64,000 bases of DNA, from the NCBI RefSeq assembly GCF_028554725.1, contig NC_071669.1:55151001-55215000 (forward strand), given 5' to 3'. Under the pieces are notes generated by a model. The model did not search any database. It saw only the letters and a list, made by a program, of their open reading frames with translations, and was not told the DNA's origin. Position 1 is the first letter of the stretch. Every line of letters begins with the position of its first letter. Both the position numbers and the translations under genes were made by a program. The DNA is from Zeugodacus cucurbitae (taxonomy: Eukaryota; Arthropoda; Insecta; Diptera; Tephritidae). Shown one piece after another: positions 10,147-21,457 of this stretch.

Positions 10147-11416
10147 CTAAGATCTATATACGTGATGTTCCGGGCCGTCATGACATAAATAAATTTTATC
10201 TGAATCAAATTGTGTTATACTAAATCCTAATAATATTACGTTTTGGATAACATCGATAACGAATACTCTGGTCCAATAATACCCTAATACATAAATCCCA
10301 TTGAGACGCAGATTCCGGCAACAGAAGTGAAAATTGATCTGTGTGTGAAGAATCATGTGAGTACTGGCTTTCTATGTATACGATTACACTACTCACCGCT
10401 TTTAGAAGTTTCCGACAATTGCTACACAGAATTGCTTGATGTGACAATTTGGCGACCAGTACCGTCAATATGTCGTTCAAAGCATCTTCCTCATGCTTCA
10501 GTGAGTCATTGACCATGCCAATAAGGAGCATATTAATAATATGGTTTAAAGTATCTGGCAACAGCGCACCGTTATAATATTGTTTATAAAATAAGCACAC
10601 AACAAACTGACTGGCCAAATAGACACAATATATATTCTCAATAAGTACCAGTTTTTCAAACCAATTGAAATGTTTCAGATAGTTCGTTAACATTTGACCC
10701 GATTGACTCCACAAAGAGATTGCCTTACAAATCGGATCATTCCTCATCTTGCAGTATGCTGTGCATTGAGATTTGACTCTATATTGATCTTCTTGTTGTT
10801 TAATCCATTTCTGCAATACTTTGTGTAGAATTAACAATTTTCTAATGATCACATAGTTTGCAATGTAGGCGAGTTCGAAAAGAGGAAAGGCTATATAATT
10901 ACTTAAAATATGAATTCTTTTTGAAGATTTAATTGAAATCCAAACAATCAGTATTATTTTAAGTAACAACAATAACTTGATGTGAGTCTCCATGATTGCA
11001 GGACATCCAGTCAACGCTGAGATCTTTCGTCGAATTACGAAAAGTTCGTTAAAAAATTGTTTCAAAAACTTGTTAGTCCGTTTTCTTTGGATTTGATATG
11101 AAATTGTAAGAAATGTCGAAAAATATATAGAGTTCATAATGAACATGTATGTTAGGCTGATAATTTTAAGTGAGTTGACGAAGCCAGAGGTTAGCCAGAC
11201 CCCGATACTGGCACCCAAGAAGAAGAATATGACAATCGCCGCGTAAATTCCGAAAATCAAGTAATATATACAAAGTATGCAACGTCGTATCCGTGGATTT
11301 CGGGGCTTATTCTCCAGACGTTTCAGCGTCTCATTGTAATACAAATCGGTGAAGCGAAGCCAACGCAGCAGATGATAGTAAAAGCGCGCACAAACAGTGA
11401 AGAAGTCCGCCGCCAT
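10147..11416 (-). CDS. Gustatory-receptor-like protein Gr-B (two exons, 403 aa)
   Basis: Exon 1 is 10397-11416 (340 codons) and exon 2 is 10147-10338 (63 codons plus stop). The 58-bp intron (10339-10396) has GTGAGT and CACAG borders in phase 0. Reading through the intron instead gives a false 398-residue frame. Hydrophobic segments lie near residues 46-68, 85-107, 147-165, 169-191, 256-277, 288-304 and 365-384. C218, C222 and C230 form the same cysteine loop as in Gr-A. The last helix ends LLGFSITQF, a variant of the insect Gr C-terminal signature. Relative to Gr-C, one base is missing in the final codons (GAACATC for GAAACATC), which changes the last residues after GPE. No AATAAA follows the stop closely. 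Nested in the NOS1AP intron, same strand. Probably a taste receptor of unknown ligand. Confidence 0.82.
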
Positions 11417-11575
11417 AATTTGCCAAGTGAACGTGAAATGAACAACTGAAAGTTACAAATTCCAGTGATGAACGTGTATAACTGCTATCACCGTTATAAT
11501 TCTCATGTACATTAGAGAGAAAAGTTGTGTTATTAGTTAGGTTATTATGTTAAGTGATGTTAATTGCCGAAACTG
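11417..11575 (-). promoter_or_regulatory. Gr-B conserved 5' flank
   Basis: On the minus strand it carries CTCTAATGTACATGAGAATT, ATAACGGTGATAGCAGTTAT, then AACTTTCAGTTGTTCATTTC and ACGTTCACTTG just before the ATG. The same module precedes Gr-C and Gr-D almost base for base, which is better conserved than one would expect of neutral spacer. A regulatory role is inferred. Confidence 0.6.
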
Positions 11576-11679
11576 AAGTTCAAATTAGGCAATACACATA
11601 AATAATAAATAAAAGAATGGCATCTTATATACATGTAGTTCTAATAAATGCCAAATTATTCCAAGGCTCTGGGGCTATT

Positions 11680-12428
11680 TTCTATATGCCCACAAAATGG
11701 TGAAAACTGAAAACAGATAAAGAGCCACAACTAAGCCATAAATAATGCTATTAAAGCAAAATTTGGTACGAAGGATCGCACTGGGAAGGGGCATTTTTGG
11801 AAATTGGTTTACAAAATTTTAAATGGGTGTGACTCCGTTCACTTATGGGTCCAAAACCATATCTCCTAAACTGCTCGACCAATTCAGATGAAATTTGGTT
11901 TATAATATTTTCATGGCAATCCAATGATATTACTTCCTATACGAGTATACCAGAACTTTGAAGTCCATCTGAATCGTTTACTTTACAATACATAAAGTAT
12001 GCACTAGTGAAGATATCGGAACAGAACTGTGATAAATACTACATTTGTAGTGTGGCAGCCCCTTTATAAAAATCGAAATCGGACTATAAGTATTCAAGAC
12101 CCCATATATCAAACATCAGGACATCAGAGCTTCTAATAAATACTTTACCTAAAATATAGTTAAGTTTCTCAGATGTTTCGAAGATATTCAGAGGGAATAT
12201 TTTTCTTCCAATAATATGTCTCCGTGCCAAATATGGGTAAAATCGGATTATAACTTCTCCTAGCTCTCATATAGCTAATATTAGGGCTGCCAACTTTCAA
12301 TGGACTTTATACCACCTATATGCCGAATATGTGAGTCAAATTGTGTGTTATATTAGTAAAATTAAATAAATAAATTGCGAGAGCATAAAATATACGGTTA
12401 CACCCGAACTTAGCTCTTCCTTACATGT
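11680..12428 (-). repeat. Family A dispersed repeat, copy 3 (minus)
   Basis: Carries the family phrases in reverse orientation (for example 'catatctcctaaactgctcgacc' near 11860 and 'cctagctctcatatagc' near 12265). It closes with the end signature 'aaattgcgagagcataaaat' and 'ggttacacccgaacttagc' (12370-12412), where GTTCGG-type bases can pair as a short hairpin. Confidence 0.75.
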
Positions 12429-13430
12429 TAATAATATAATTTATTTTTTATTTTTTTTTTTTTTGTAATTTTTACGAAAATTTTTCGCAATGTAGCCAAT
12501 TAATCGACTTTCTCATATTACACATCCTCGACGTTTTCAATTTGATTTTGACACTTTTATTCTATTATATCGTTAACGGTGTGCTACGCCTACACAACTA
12601 ATCAGCGCGCGTCAGCAGAAAATCTTTCAATTTCACACATTCTATACAACAACACACACATGCAACAAGCCGACAGTGCAGTTTTTCTCTACCAAACCTT
12701 TTCAATACAAGGCATTGTACAATATGTGCTTGTCAACAATTGACAAAGGACAATGTGTGGCAAGAAGCCCCTAAAGCGTGCGTGGATTGGGGTTTGACTT
12801 CAAGTCGGATTTGGTTTTTCATGTCAATTTGACATCAATGTCAGCTTAGCTGCCGATTACCGTGCTGTTGTTGACATGTTGCAAGTTTTTTGTTCGCTTT
12901 TGTATCCACACACATGTATATACAATACAAACATACATATGTAGAATATTCATGTGTATGTTAGTCACTTTGTATGTAAATATTTGCAAAACATTCTCAG
13001 CAAATGACTGATGGATGGTTCGGTATTGTGGCGAAAAAAGGGAAAAATCCTTTTGTTAATATTGATGCCTGTGTTCAAGTGTTTTGCATTTACCGTTGTT
13101 GCTGTCAGCAAGCACAAATGCATACAACAAACACGAAAATAACAAGCATGATAATGTCAATGGCAATAGGATCGGTTAGTTGGTGGCAATGTGAAGGGCC
13201 CCATGTGTAATTGTTAAGCGTAATATGTGTGTGATTTTATGTTTTTTGTATGCTTATGAGAAATTTTTCTCCAGTATTTCTACTTAAATTTCTTCATTAA
13301 AACATTGATGGTACTTTTATTCTCATTTGAGTTAAGTTTGAAAATTTATAATAGTCGTAACTTATATTTTAGACACGAATCAAACCTTGGTAAAATATAA
13401 ATTTTAAGCTAAAAATATTATTGAGAACAT
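12429..13430. other. Intronic spacer, nothing recognised
   Basis: AT-rich DNA with poly-T near 12450 and several ACATACATA-type runs near 12900-12960. The plus-strand frame at 13004-13210 has no recognisable domain. Confidence 0.4.
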
Positions 13431-14540
13431 GGCACACCGAAAACAAAAAAATTGCCTTTTTTAATCTGTAAGCACCAAAAAGTGGACTTTTGTAGACACT
13501 TGAAAATAAATGCGATTTTTATTTATTTTTTTGCTATAAAAAAATCGAAGAGCATTCCATACTAGCATTTTCATGTAATGAGTTCACCCAACAAATTTCA
13601 AGTCATTCGGTCAAGCAGTTTTTGAGATACGATGGAAGAAAGTTTGAAAAATACGGCTTCCATGTTTCCAGCTGCCAACTGAGTGCTTGGAACTGCTCCT
13701 TCTTCTAGCTGCTCTATCTCTAAAACGACTTTGAATTTTATAAAATCACTTCACTACCATATTCTACATATACATACACGTTAAGAAAGCAATTTATGAA
13801 AAAAAAAATTGAAAACGATTTTTTGAGTCCATCGTATGGGATGACCTCCCTTAAAAGAAATTTTAAGTTTTTTAACTTAAAAATAATAATTCACTTCAAA
13901 AACTATAAAGAAATTTGATAAAAGGGTTAAAGAAACTGGTGAAGTATAGAAAGATTATTTACAGACTTAACTGTAACGTTAATAAAACAATCAGCCATAT
14001 TGTAAATTTCATGTGAACGACATTCCCAATGAAAAAACTCACATATTTGAGTTTTTTGTAAGATGAATTCCACATGGCGAAAATCTCACATCTTCACATA
14101 CAGTGTGTATATTAAGTAGTTTTTTGGCTATATGGAACCATAGGTAAATTAATATTTGGTGGGATCTTTGTGTGGTAGAGGGCGCTTCAAAAGTCTTCAA
14201 GACTATTTCAGCGTTTTTAAGGGAAATCGTAAGATGTCTAGGGTACTCTACAATTCTTTATGGAATTTATGGAATGCCCCGTCTATGCAAGATCAAGAAT
14301 AAAATTCCGTGGAGGAATAGGCGAGTGAACAAACTATGCAGATTTGTAGTTGGTTTATAGCGGGGAACAGCAATAAAACCTAACCTAAATCTTCATTTGT
14401 AGCCCCACTACGAATTAATTACAAGAACTCAAGTTTCCTTAAAGAATTAAATGCATACTCTTTAATATTGAAAAAGTAAGAAAATACTAACCATAGACAA
14501 AAAAAGTAAAATATTTCACAGGAATTCTTACAACTTTAAC
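13431..14540. repeat. Degenerate repeat-derived block
   Basis: Phrases such as 'aatttcaagtcattcggtc' and 'gcagtttttgagatacg' near 13600 resemble those of the TTAA-type repeats in this window, and the segment ends at CTCCCTTAA near 13855. From about 14110 to 14395 lies another sequence ending in AATAAAACCTAACCTAA, possibly the 3' end of a retroposed element. Neither can be bounded with confidence. Confidence 0.3.
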
Positions 14541-15115
14541 TTAAGGTAAGGTTTGACATCTTTTTTTTCCATTTTTTTTTATTTATTTTTAGTTCATTCG
14601 GGGAAAAACTAACGAAGTTACAGCAGATTGAATAACGTTACCTCCAGCTACCTGCGCTGAGTGTACAAAACTTTGAATCGATTTTCCCAAATATGTAATT
14701 TTTAAAGTCGGTGACCAGCCTACAGGAAAAACTATTACTGCATCGATCGTTTTGAAATTTTGTACAAATATTCTACACATATATAGCTCTCGAGTGACGT
14801 CGAGTTTTTCCAAAAATTTTAATTACTAACAATTTTACAATAACTAATAGATCGATTTTTCGTCTAAAATCGTCATTTTGGCTTGAAAATGGTACCAAAA
14901 ATTGAAAAATTAAAAAAAAACTCGACGTCAATTGAAAGTTAAACTAATAAACTAAAGAAAGCATTTTGATTTCCTGGCTTCAGATGATCCAGTGATGCTG
15001 TAGGCTGGTCACCGCACAAAAACCTCTTTACGAGATGCCTGCAGAGATCGACGATAAATACGTTATTCCATGCTATTTTTCGATACAACTTTTTTTAAGT
15101 ATCCTTCAAATGTTG
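14541..15115. repeat. Foldback-like dyad element
   Basis: CGGTGACCAGCCTACAG at about 14710 recurs inverted as CTGTAGGCTGGTCACCG at about 14999, and GACGTCGAGTTTTT near 14798 recurs inverted as AAAAACTCGACGTC near 14917. The segment is therefore a nested dyad of roughly 300 bp centred near 14860. It begins after TTAAGGTAAGG, in keeping with a TTAA-targeting element. Non-coding. Confidence 0.55.
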
Positions 15116-17016
15116 TACTTTCATATAATAATAAGTAAAATAAACCTACAGCAATAATTTTTTATAAAAAAATTCATGAAAAAAGGTATTTTTTCGATGA
15201 AACAAACCTTCGAGATGTTGTACACGATTACTCAAAAACTATTCAACCGTTTGACTTGAAGATTAAAATACTTTTTCCTAAATAGATTTTCCATAGAGTG
15301 ACGTTGGATTTTATCGATAGAATAATTTGAAAGGTTTTTATCCAATTTTTTATACCATATTTTTAGCTCAAAATATAAAGTTATTTTTGAAATGCTTCCG
15401 ACTGATTCTATGAATATTGTTAAATATTTTCCATTAAGTCATCTTCCTTGTATAATCATAGTAGGAACACTAGGCCTAGCTTATGTTTTCGTTTTATTTT
15501 TTTTTTTTAATAAAAAATTTTACATCGAAAATATAGTCAGCTGTTTTTGAATTTTTTTGTTGTTGTAAATTTTTCAGTTTCACAATAGTAGCTATCATTC
15601 TGAGTCATTACAACAATGATATCCATACATAAACACATCAACAACAACAGTACAATTGCAGTCAGCGACTGTTCAAGTTTCTGAGAAAAGCTCAAGTTTA
15701 CAGTTACATTTCGTAACATAACCCAACGCATGTTTACGAGTAGAAAATTCAAAAACTTTGCAGCCACAAACTTGTTTTCCGCATATTTCCGGCCCTTATC
15801 TCGACTTCATTGCGCTCTCGTGTGTTGTGCGGCGTTCTATTGTGTTGTCTGCTTCAACAAGCTACTTTTACCTTTTGGCGAAATTCCTTGCTGCTTCACA
15901 CACTACACAACACAACACCACAGAATTTTTCGCCAATTTTCTGCTTATCAAAGTTTTGCAATCACAACGAGTTCACTGCGAGCTCGGATTCTGTTGCTCA
16001 GCTTGCTACTTATCCCACAAAAAAAGAAAAATGAAAAAAGGGGAAAAATAGAGGGAAATCTCGGCAACTCCTTGAATCCCATTAAAAAGTTTTCAAATAC
16101 CTTCCTGCTGTTTGCTGTGGGCGTATTAGTTCACTGCGGTGTCATTCCAGCAATAATTCACATTCACAATGCGAGCGCCAAAGAAAGCCGGCTATTCTTG
16201 TTGTGTGTAACGGCACATGTGTACACACATTTTATTTTTGTATGCTTCGGGCTAGATGTAGGGCAAAAAGTGTAACACTTTCATATGCAAAGGATTTAAG
16301 TCGAATTTCGTATCTCTACGTGAGGGTTTAGCCACTTCAGGCATTCTTCCTGAATTCAAAGCGCTGAAAAGCGAAAAGCATTTCAACGATGCTATTGAAC
16401 TTTTGAACACAGTTATACACATACACAGGCGAGCATATGGACGTATGTTTTGTGTTTAGTATTCGCGCTTATATTTGAGGTTAGGTTTTGCATTTTATCC
16501 ATGGTAATGGAAGGTAAAGTTTCTAATCTCTTGAAACGGATATTTTAGATAAATAAAAAAAATACAAAGTGTGCCTGAATATAATTCCAAGGTTATATAC
16601 AAAAGCTGGATGAATTGTAATTTTTATTTTGAGAAACAGTGGCAACTCTACTCATCTGAAAGTTACAGTTTACATATCTCATAAGCTAAATGAGCTGCCT
16701 TTGGCAAATTAAATGAGAGCTTTTCACACACCATACCTATTCTACGAAAAATAATCCCGATAAACCGATGGTTGCCAGATAAATCTCTCGCATAACGGTA
16801 TTCTTCAAACCTACTAAACATGCAGTAACTCTGAAACATTAGACTTTGAGCCTAGAAACGGAAACATTTCCGTAAAGACTTACACTGACTTTTTCACATA
16901 CATCTCAAAAACGAAGAAATGAACATACATATTTTTGAAGAGTTGCCATCTGTTGAAATATCTTAATTTCTAATAAATTTTTAATGTTACAAATATTTTA
17001 CCAATCTAATTAAGAA
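15116..17016. other. Spacer with an unrecognised 181-codon frame and scattered GTTGCC motifs
   Basis: An open frame at 15730-16275 (plus) of 181 codons shows no domain I recognise, has no codon pattern distinct from its surroundings, and overlaps other frames. I judge it a chance frame. Copies of the GTTGCCA/TGGCAAC motif occur at 16639, 16770 and 16941. Confidence 0.4.
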
Positions 17017-17892
17017 AGGGGTGTTCAAAAGGAACGCTACAAAAGTAGACTGATTGGGACAGCAAACGACGCCATTTTTTTCTCCACACTTTTGACATTT
17101 CTTTTCAGTAAGGTTTGCCATTTCATCATGAAAAGATATAAGATCCAATAACGAGTCCAAATTATTAAAATTTATTACCGAAATTCGGAGTCAGTGGCCT
17201 CAAAAAAGCGCTACGTTTAATTTATGGTCGGCTCATTTCTGACTGAATGGCTTTGTCAATGAGCAAAATATGCGTTATTGGTCAGGCAGCAATCCATACG
17301 AACTCCATGAGTCACGACTGCATCCCGAAAAAATTAAGGTTTGGTGGGGTTTATGGGCCGGCGGCGTCATTGGACCGTACTTCTTCCGTGATGATCAAAA
17401 CCGGCACTTTACTGGGAATGGAAATCGCTTCCACGTAATGATAACCGAATATTTTTGGCCCGAATTGATTGGACTTGGACAATATGTGGTTCCTACAGGA
17501 CGGCTCCACAAGTCACTCCGCGCGTGTCATATTCGATTTATTGAAAACCAAGTTTGGTGAATGTGTTGTCTCACGAAATGGTCCAGTCAATTGGCCGCCT
17601 CAGTCGTGTGATTTGTCGCCGTTAGACTATTTTCTGAGGGGCCACCTCAAATCTATGGTCTATGCCAACAAGCAAGCGATGATTGATGAACTTCTTACGA
17701 ATATCAGACGTGAAATTGCAACAATATCGGCCGGTTTATGCTTGAAAACCGTTCAAATTTGGGATCAGCGTCTGGACTACTGCAGGCGTGCCCGTGGTGG
17801 CCATGCAAAAGAAAGCGGGTTCCCTACATAATCAGATCGAATGTACTTTCACAGGAATAGAAGAATTTTGTAGCGCTCTTGTTGAAAGACCA
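17017..17892 (+). mobile_element. Internally deleted rosa-like (DD41D) Tc1/mariner element
   Basis: Imperfect terminal inverted repeats bound the element: left GTGTTCAAAAGGAACGCTAC (from 17021) and right, reversed, CTTTCAACAAGAGCGCTACA. The coding part (about 17225-17831) is a transposase C-terminal half in two frames: HPEKIKVWWGLWAGG in the first, then after a one-base shift near 17467 WFLQDGSTSHSAR and WPPQSCDLSPLDYF in the second. Between the aspartate of LQDG and that of SPLDYF I count 41 residues, the spacing of the rosa (DD41D) group. The N-terminal DNA-binding region is missing, so the copy is dead. Confidence 0.8.
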
Positions 17893-17919
17893 TTTATAAT
17901 TAAATACAATTTTTTGAAC

Positions 17920-18408
17920 AGGTGGCAACTATTGTAAGGCTTTTAAAACCATGTTGTCATTGTAATCTTTCTCAATCATATCATTTTATAAATTTTGGAT
18001 TTTTCTTTCAAGCAGTTGGCAACCTTTTATATAATTTATATAATTAATTTGTTGTTTTATGATTTTTGATTTATTAACAACAAGATAATCAATTAAATAC
18101 TTTTTCAGTTTCTTATTTTTTAATACTCTTATAAAGCAATGGTTAACCTATTCAAAATTGGCAAATTTCTTCAATTTTTTTTAATATTATAATTTTTTTC
18201 ATAAGAATTTTAAAAGATTAACGCATATAAATATATAAAAGAAAAAAATTATAAAATATTAATTTAACCATTTTTAAACATGTGGCAACCCTCTTTAAAA
18301 ATATTACTACTTTCATAGTTTCTCAAATTGTGTCGCATATTCCTATAGTAGAATTTCTTAATATTATCAATTGAGTACACCTAAACTTTTCAAACAGGTG
18401 GCAACCAT
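17920..18408 (-). repeat. Phased GTTGCCACCTG motif cluster 1 (reverse orientation)
   Basis: AGGTGGCAAC-like copies occur at about 17920, 18014, 18279 and 18393 in AT-rich DNA, often preceded by TTTxAACA. Spacings of 93, 265 and 114 bp fit multiples of roughly 115 bp. These look like remnants of a diverged tandem array, in opposite orientation to the clusters at 42.7, 49.3 and 55.8 kb. Confidence 0.55.
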
Positions 18409-20322
18409 CCGCTTATTTAATTGATTATTTTTAATTTTTATTAAAAAAAAAAGTTTTAATAAAAATATTTATTTAGAAAATTTTGTTCAGTGTACAGTAA
18501 AAATAAAAAAAAAACATTATTAAAAAATATACACATCTATATGTATGTATGCATACAACCATTTCGTTTATATGACCCACAAACAATGAACCAAAGGCAA
18601 ATAATGAAGCAAAGCGGAACGGTTAAAAAACAAGAACAAAAACAAAAAACACCGAATCGATTACTATTTATCACCAGCACAACGACAAGCCCATTTTTTA
18701 ATACTTTTCTACACACACACACACCGGTACAAGTACACCTAAAATGAGGTCATTGTCAGGCAGTCGACAAAATTGCCGGCCAACAGTGCTGCTTGGCACA
18801 CAATCACCAACACCCTGATGGCAGACAGCGAATGTGTCGAAATGATGGCTGCTGCTGCTGCCGCTTCCTGCTGCCACCGCCGGACAATATGAACTTGAAA
18901 TTGTGTTGTAACTAAGCCCTTTCCGCCAGCATATTTATTTACGAATATGCACTTCAAAAGCCCAATTTATTCAGGGCGGCAAGCGTAATAATGAGAAATG
19001 GCAAATTATTGTAGACTCGAAAGCCCAACAGACGGCCACAATGGCTTACCTTCTTGTGTGTGTTTGAGTGTGTGGCAATTGGCTATCGAGCGAGCTTCTA
19101 CGCAAGGAGATGATCACATATGCTCACATACATAAATATGCACATACTGTGACCGCTGGCAGTTTGAGTTTATTTATTTGCCCTCCAGCAGATTGCTTGG
19201 CTTTTTTTTCTTTCTTTCTTTATTGGCCATTTAGGGAAGGGTCTTGGCGGCATATGTTCGCATTTTATGTTTATTTGTATGTCAGCTATACCTATACATA
19301 TGTGTATGACATAAAAAATTAATAAGAAATTCAGGCATAAGCGGAACCGGAAGGAAACGTTGCTTTGTTGTGTTTGTCTTCATTATTTTTTATTACCGTT
19401 TGTGTTGCAAACTGTTTGTGTCCACAGCTGTTTTTAATAACTCATTCATACACACACACACACACACACGCGAGTATATTTATACATAATTTAATGGAAT
19501 TTTATCTTTGATGATTGGCCCATCAGTTTCTGGCTTTTAAGCCACACCAACCATCCACTCATATTTTATATGCATTTCTCGATTTATTGGCAATATGTGT
19601 GCGGCAGATGGTTAATGTCTGGCGTAGTCTATGAGGCGTTAAATTAAAAGTTCGAGTGGTGAAATTCGGAAGAGGAATATGTTGCTAAGAGGTGAGATTG
19701 CTTAAAATAAAATTAAGAACTCGAATGTTTGAGTTTTCAATATATACTTCACTAGAGATATCAGGGGAGAAAAGTTGTACTGAACAATAATATAAGGTAG
19801 CTAAGGTAGCTAAGGTAGCTAAGAACAGCCGATAACTAAAAATAGTTAATATTTGAAGTGGTCGATGCAATTTTTTGTCATGTCAATCCAGTATTTATGG
19901 CATCCCGTAAGCTATAGCGCATCAAAAGTTAGATTCAAGCCCTGTTTTTTCAAACTGAGGATGTGGTCTCCTTGCCTTATATGTAGTTGCTTATTCATGA
20001 CTAAGGTGGCCTATGTTCTTTAATAAAAACTATGTTGTAGGTTACTGTTAGGGTTTCTAAGAATACTCGGTTAGTATAGCTATATATTGACTGAAATTGG
20101 TTTCAATGGTATTCTATTTCTCACTTTGACATAATTATTGATTGGAAGCAATGATAATACTTTCTTGGAATTATATTTCACAGCTTTAACTCAAATAATA
20201 TTGGGATTGCTCAGTAACAGAGTATTTGAGTGGACAAAACATTGGAATGATGACCTTTGAACTCTGATCATGACTTTCTTATGATTTCTTTATGATGTTT
20301 TTAATTAAAATCTGAGTAATAG
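18409..20322. other. Spacer with simple repeats
   Basis: Contains a (CA)n run at 19449-19469, a GCTGCTGCTGCTGC tract near 18850 and three and a half tandem copies of GCTAAGGTA at 19792-19823. No exon or RNA gene is supported. Confidence 0.6.
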
Positions 20323-21457
20323 CCTTTTCACACAAGTGCTAATTGATCAATGTGCTGATTGATCAATTAACCGAGCGATTAAAACGCTGATTAAAATCGA
20401 TTTATCATACAAAACAAAAACCTACATTCATTTTTAAGGGCGGGGTAAGGGTTTTCACTTTCGAAAAATCGATTTTTTTTTTGTTTTCTCTTATTGTTTA
20501 ACATTTCAAGAATATGTCCTCAAAATTTTAATCCGATCTAAGCAATATTCTTGAAGTTATTGTTTAATTAGTCTCGGGGCCTTTAACGATCTAACTCTAA
20601 CAACTTCAACTTTAAACGCGTTTTTCTCAAAACTAATTTTTCGAAGTCCGTGTTCACTGCCATTTGAAAACTACTCGACCGATTCATTTCAAACTTTGTA
20701 CACATTTTCTTCATATAAAATACCTTCCCCCTACGTTTAGTAATTTTTTTTTTTTAACATTAAGAGTGTTTCCCACCCTGAAAATGGTAGAAATTTTAGC
20801 CGAAAATTACGGCTCACACTTTAGATGACCGACAAAAATTTTTAAATAAAAAAAAAATAATCAGAGAACGTTGGGGGGAAGATTTATTTAAAATTTAACT
20901 AAATTTGTATGGTTTTTCATTTTCAGATAATTTTCGGCCGAGTTACAGTGAACACCGCAAACTGTTTTTTTCTTCAAGACGTCCTAGGTGAAGCTCTGTC
21001 ACTGGCTAATGGTTTAATATTTTTGCATAAAAAATTTACAGAACATAGTCAAAACTATGCTCAATAATGTATAGAAGGTTTGAATAAAATTGCTTAATCG
21101 ATATTTGAGATAAAAAATAAAAAAAAAATTGTTTTTTTTTTACGCTGAAACCATTAATTGAATTTGAAATGCAACTCTGCGACAAAGACCGTTTTTGTAG
21201 TTATATAGACGTTCTTTGTTTGCGAATTGTTGTTCATGCTAAACGATGGTAGATGTCGCTGCTAAAAATCAGCTAGAAATCAGCTAGAAATCAGCTGATG
21301 AAACTTACCAACTTCTTAAGAAAAGCACAAACAAAAATGTAGAACAGCTGATCGGTTATCGAGTAGCCAGCAGTGTCAAGGGCAAAAACTGGTTTCTGAA
21401 TCAAATTGTTAATTGATCGATTGATTGATTGATAATTAATTTGGCTGTGTGAAAAGG
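20323..21457. mobile_element. TIR element with CCTTTTCACACA ends, carrying a nested insert
   Basis: The ends CCTTTTCACACA (20323-20334) and TGTGTGAAAAGG (21446-21457) are perfect inverted repeats, followed inward by GATCAATTA-type repeats. It matches, in inverted orientation, the 420-bp element at 40670-41089, including the stretch GCGACATCTACC and GCAACTCTGCGACAAAG. The extra length is due to a TTAA-flanked insert (20438-21153). Non-coding. Confidence 0.75.
20438..21153. mobile_element. TTAA-flanked insert with identifiable empty site
   Basis: TTAA flanks the insert at 20434-20437 and 21154-21157. The copy of the host repeat at 40670-41089 is continuous across this point (…AATTTTAATTGAATT… near 40948-40962) and has only one TTAA, so the insert and its duplication are shown directly. 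It begins GGGCGGGGTAAGGGTTTTCA, comparable to the GGGG-start of the 2277-2967 element. No coding capacity. Confidence 0.72.

Noticed and set aside
10220..11416. 398-codon single-exon reading of Gr-B
   Set aside because: It reads through the 58-bp intron into the wrong frame of exon 2. Splicing at GTGAGT and CACAG restores the C-terminal helix shared by all paralogues.
15730..16275. 181-codon plus-strand frame as a novel gene
   Set aside because: No domain, no homologous copy in the window, overlapping frames of similar quality, and composition like the surrounding intron DNA.
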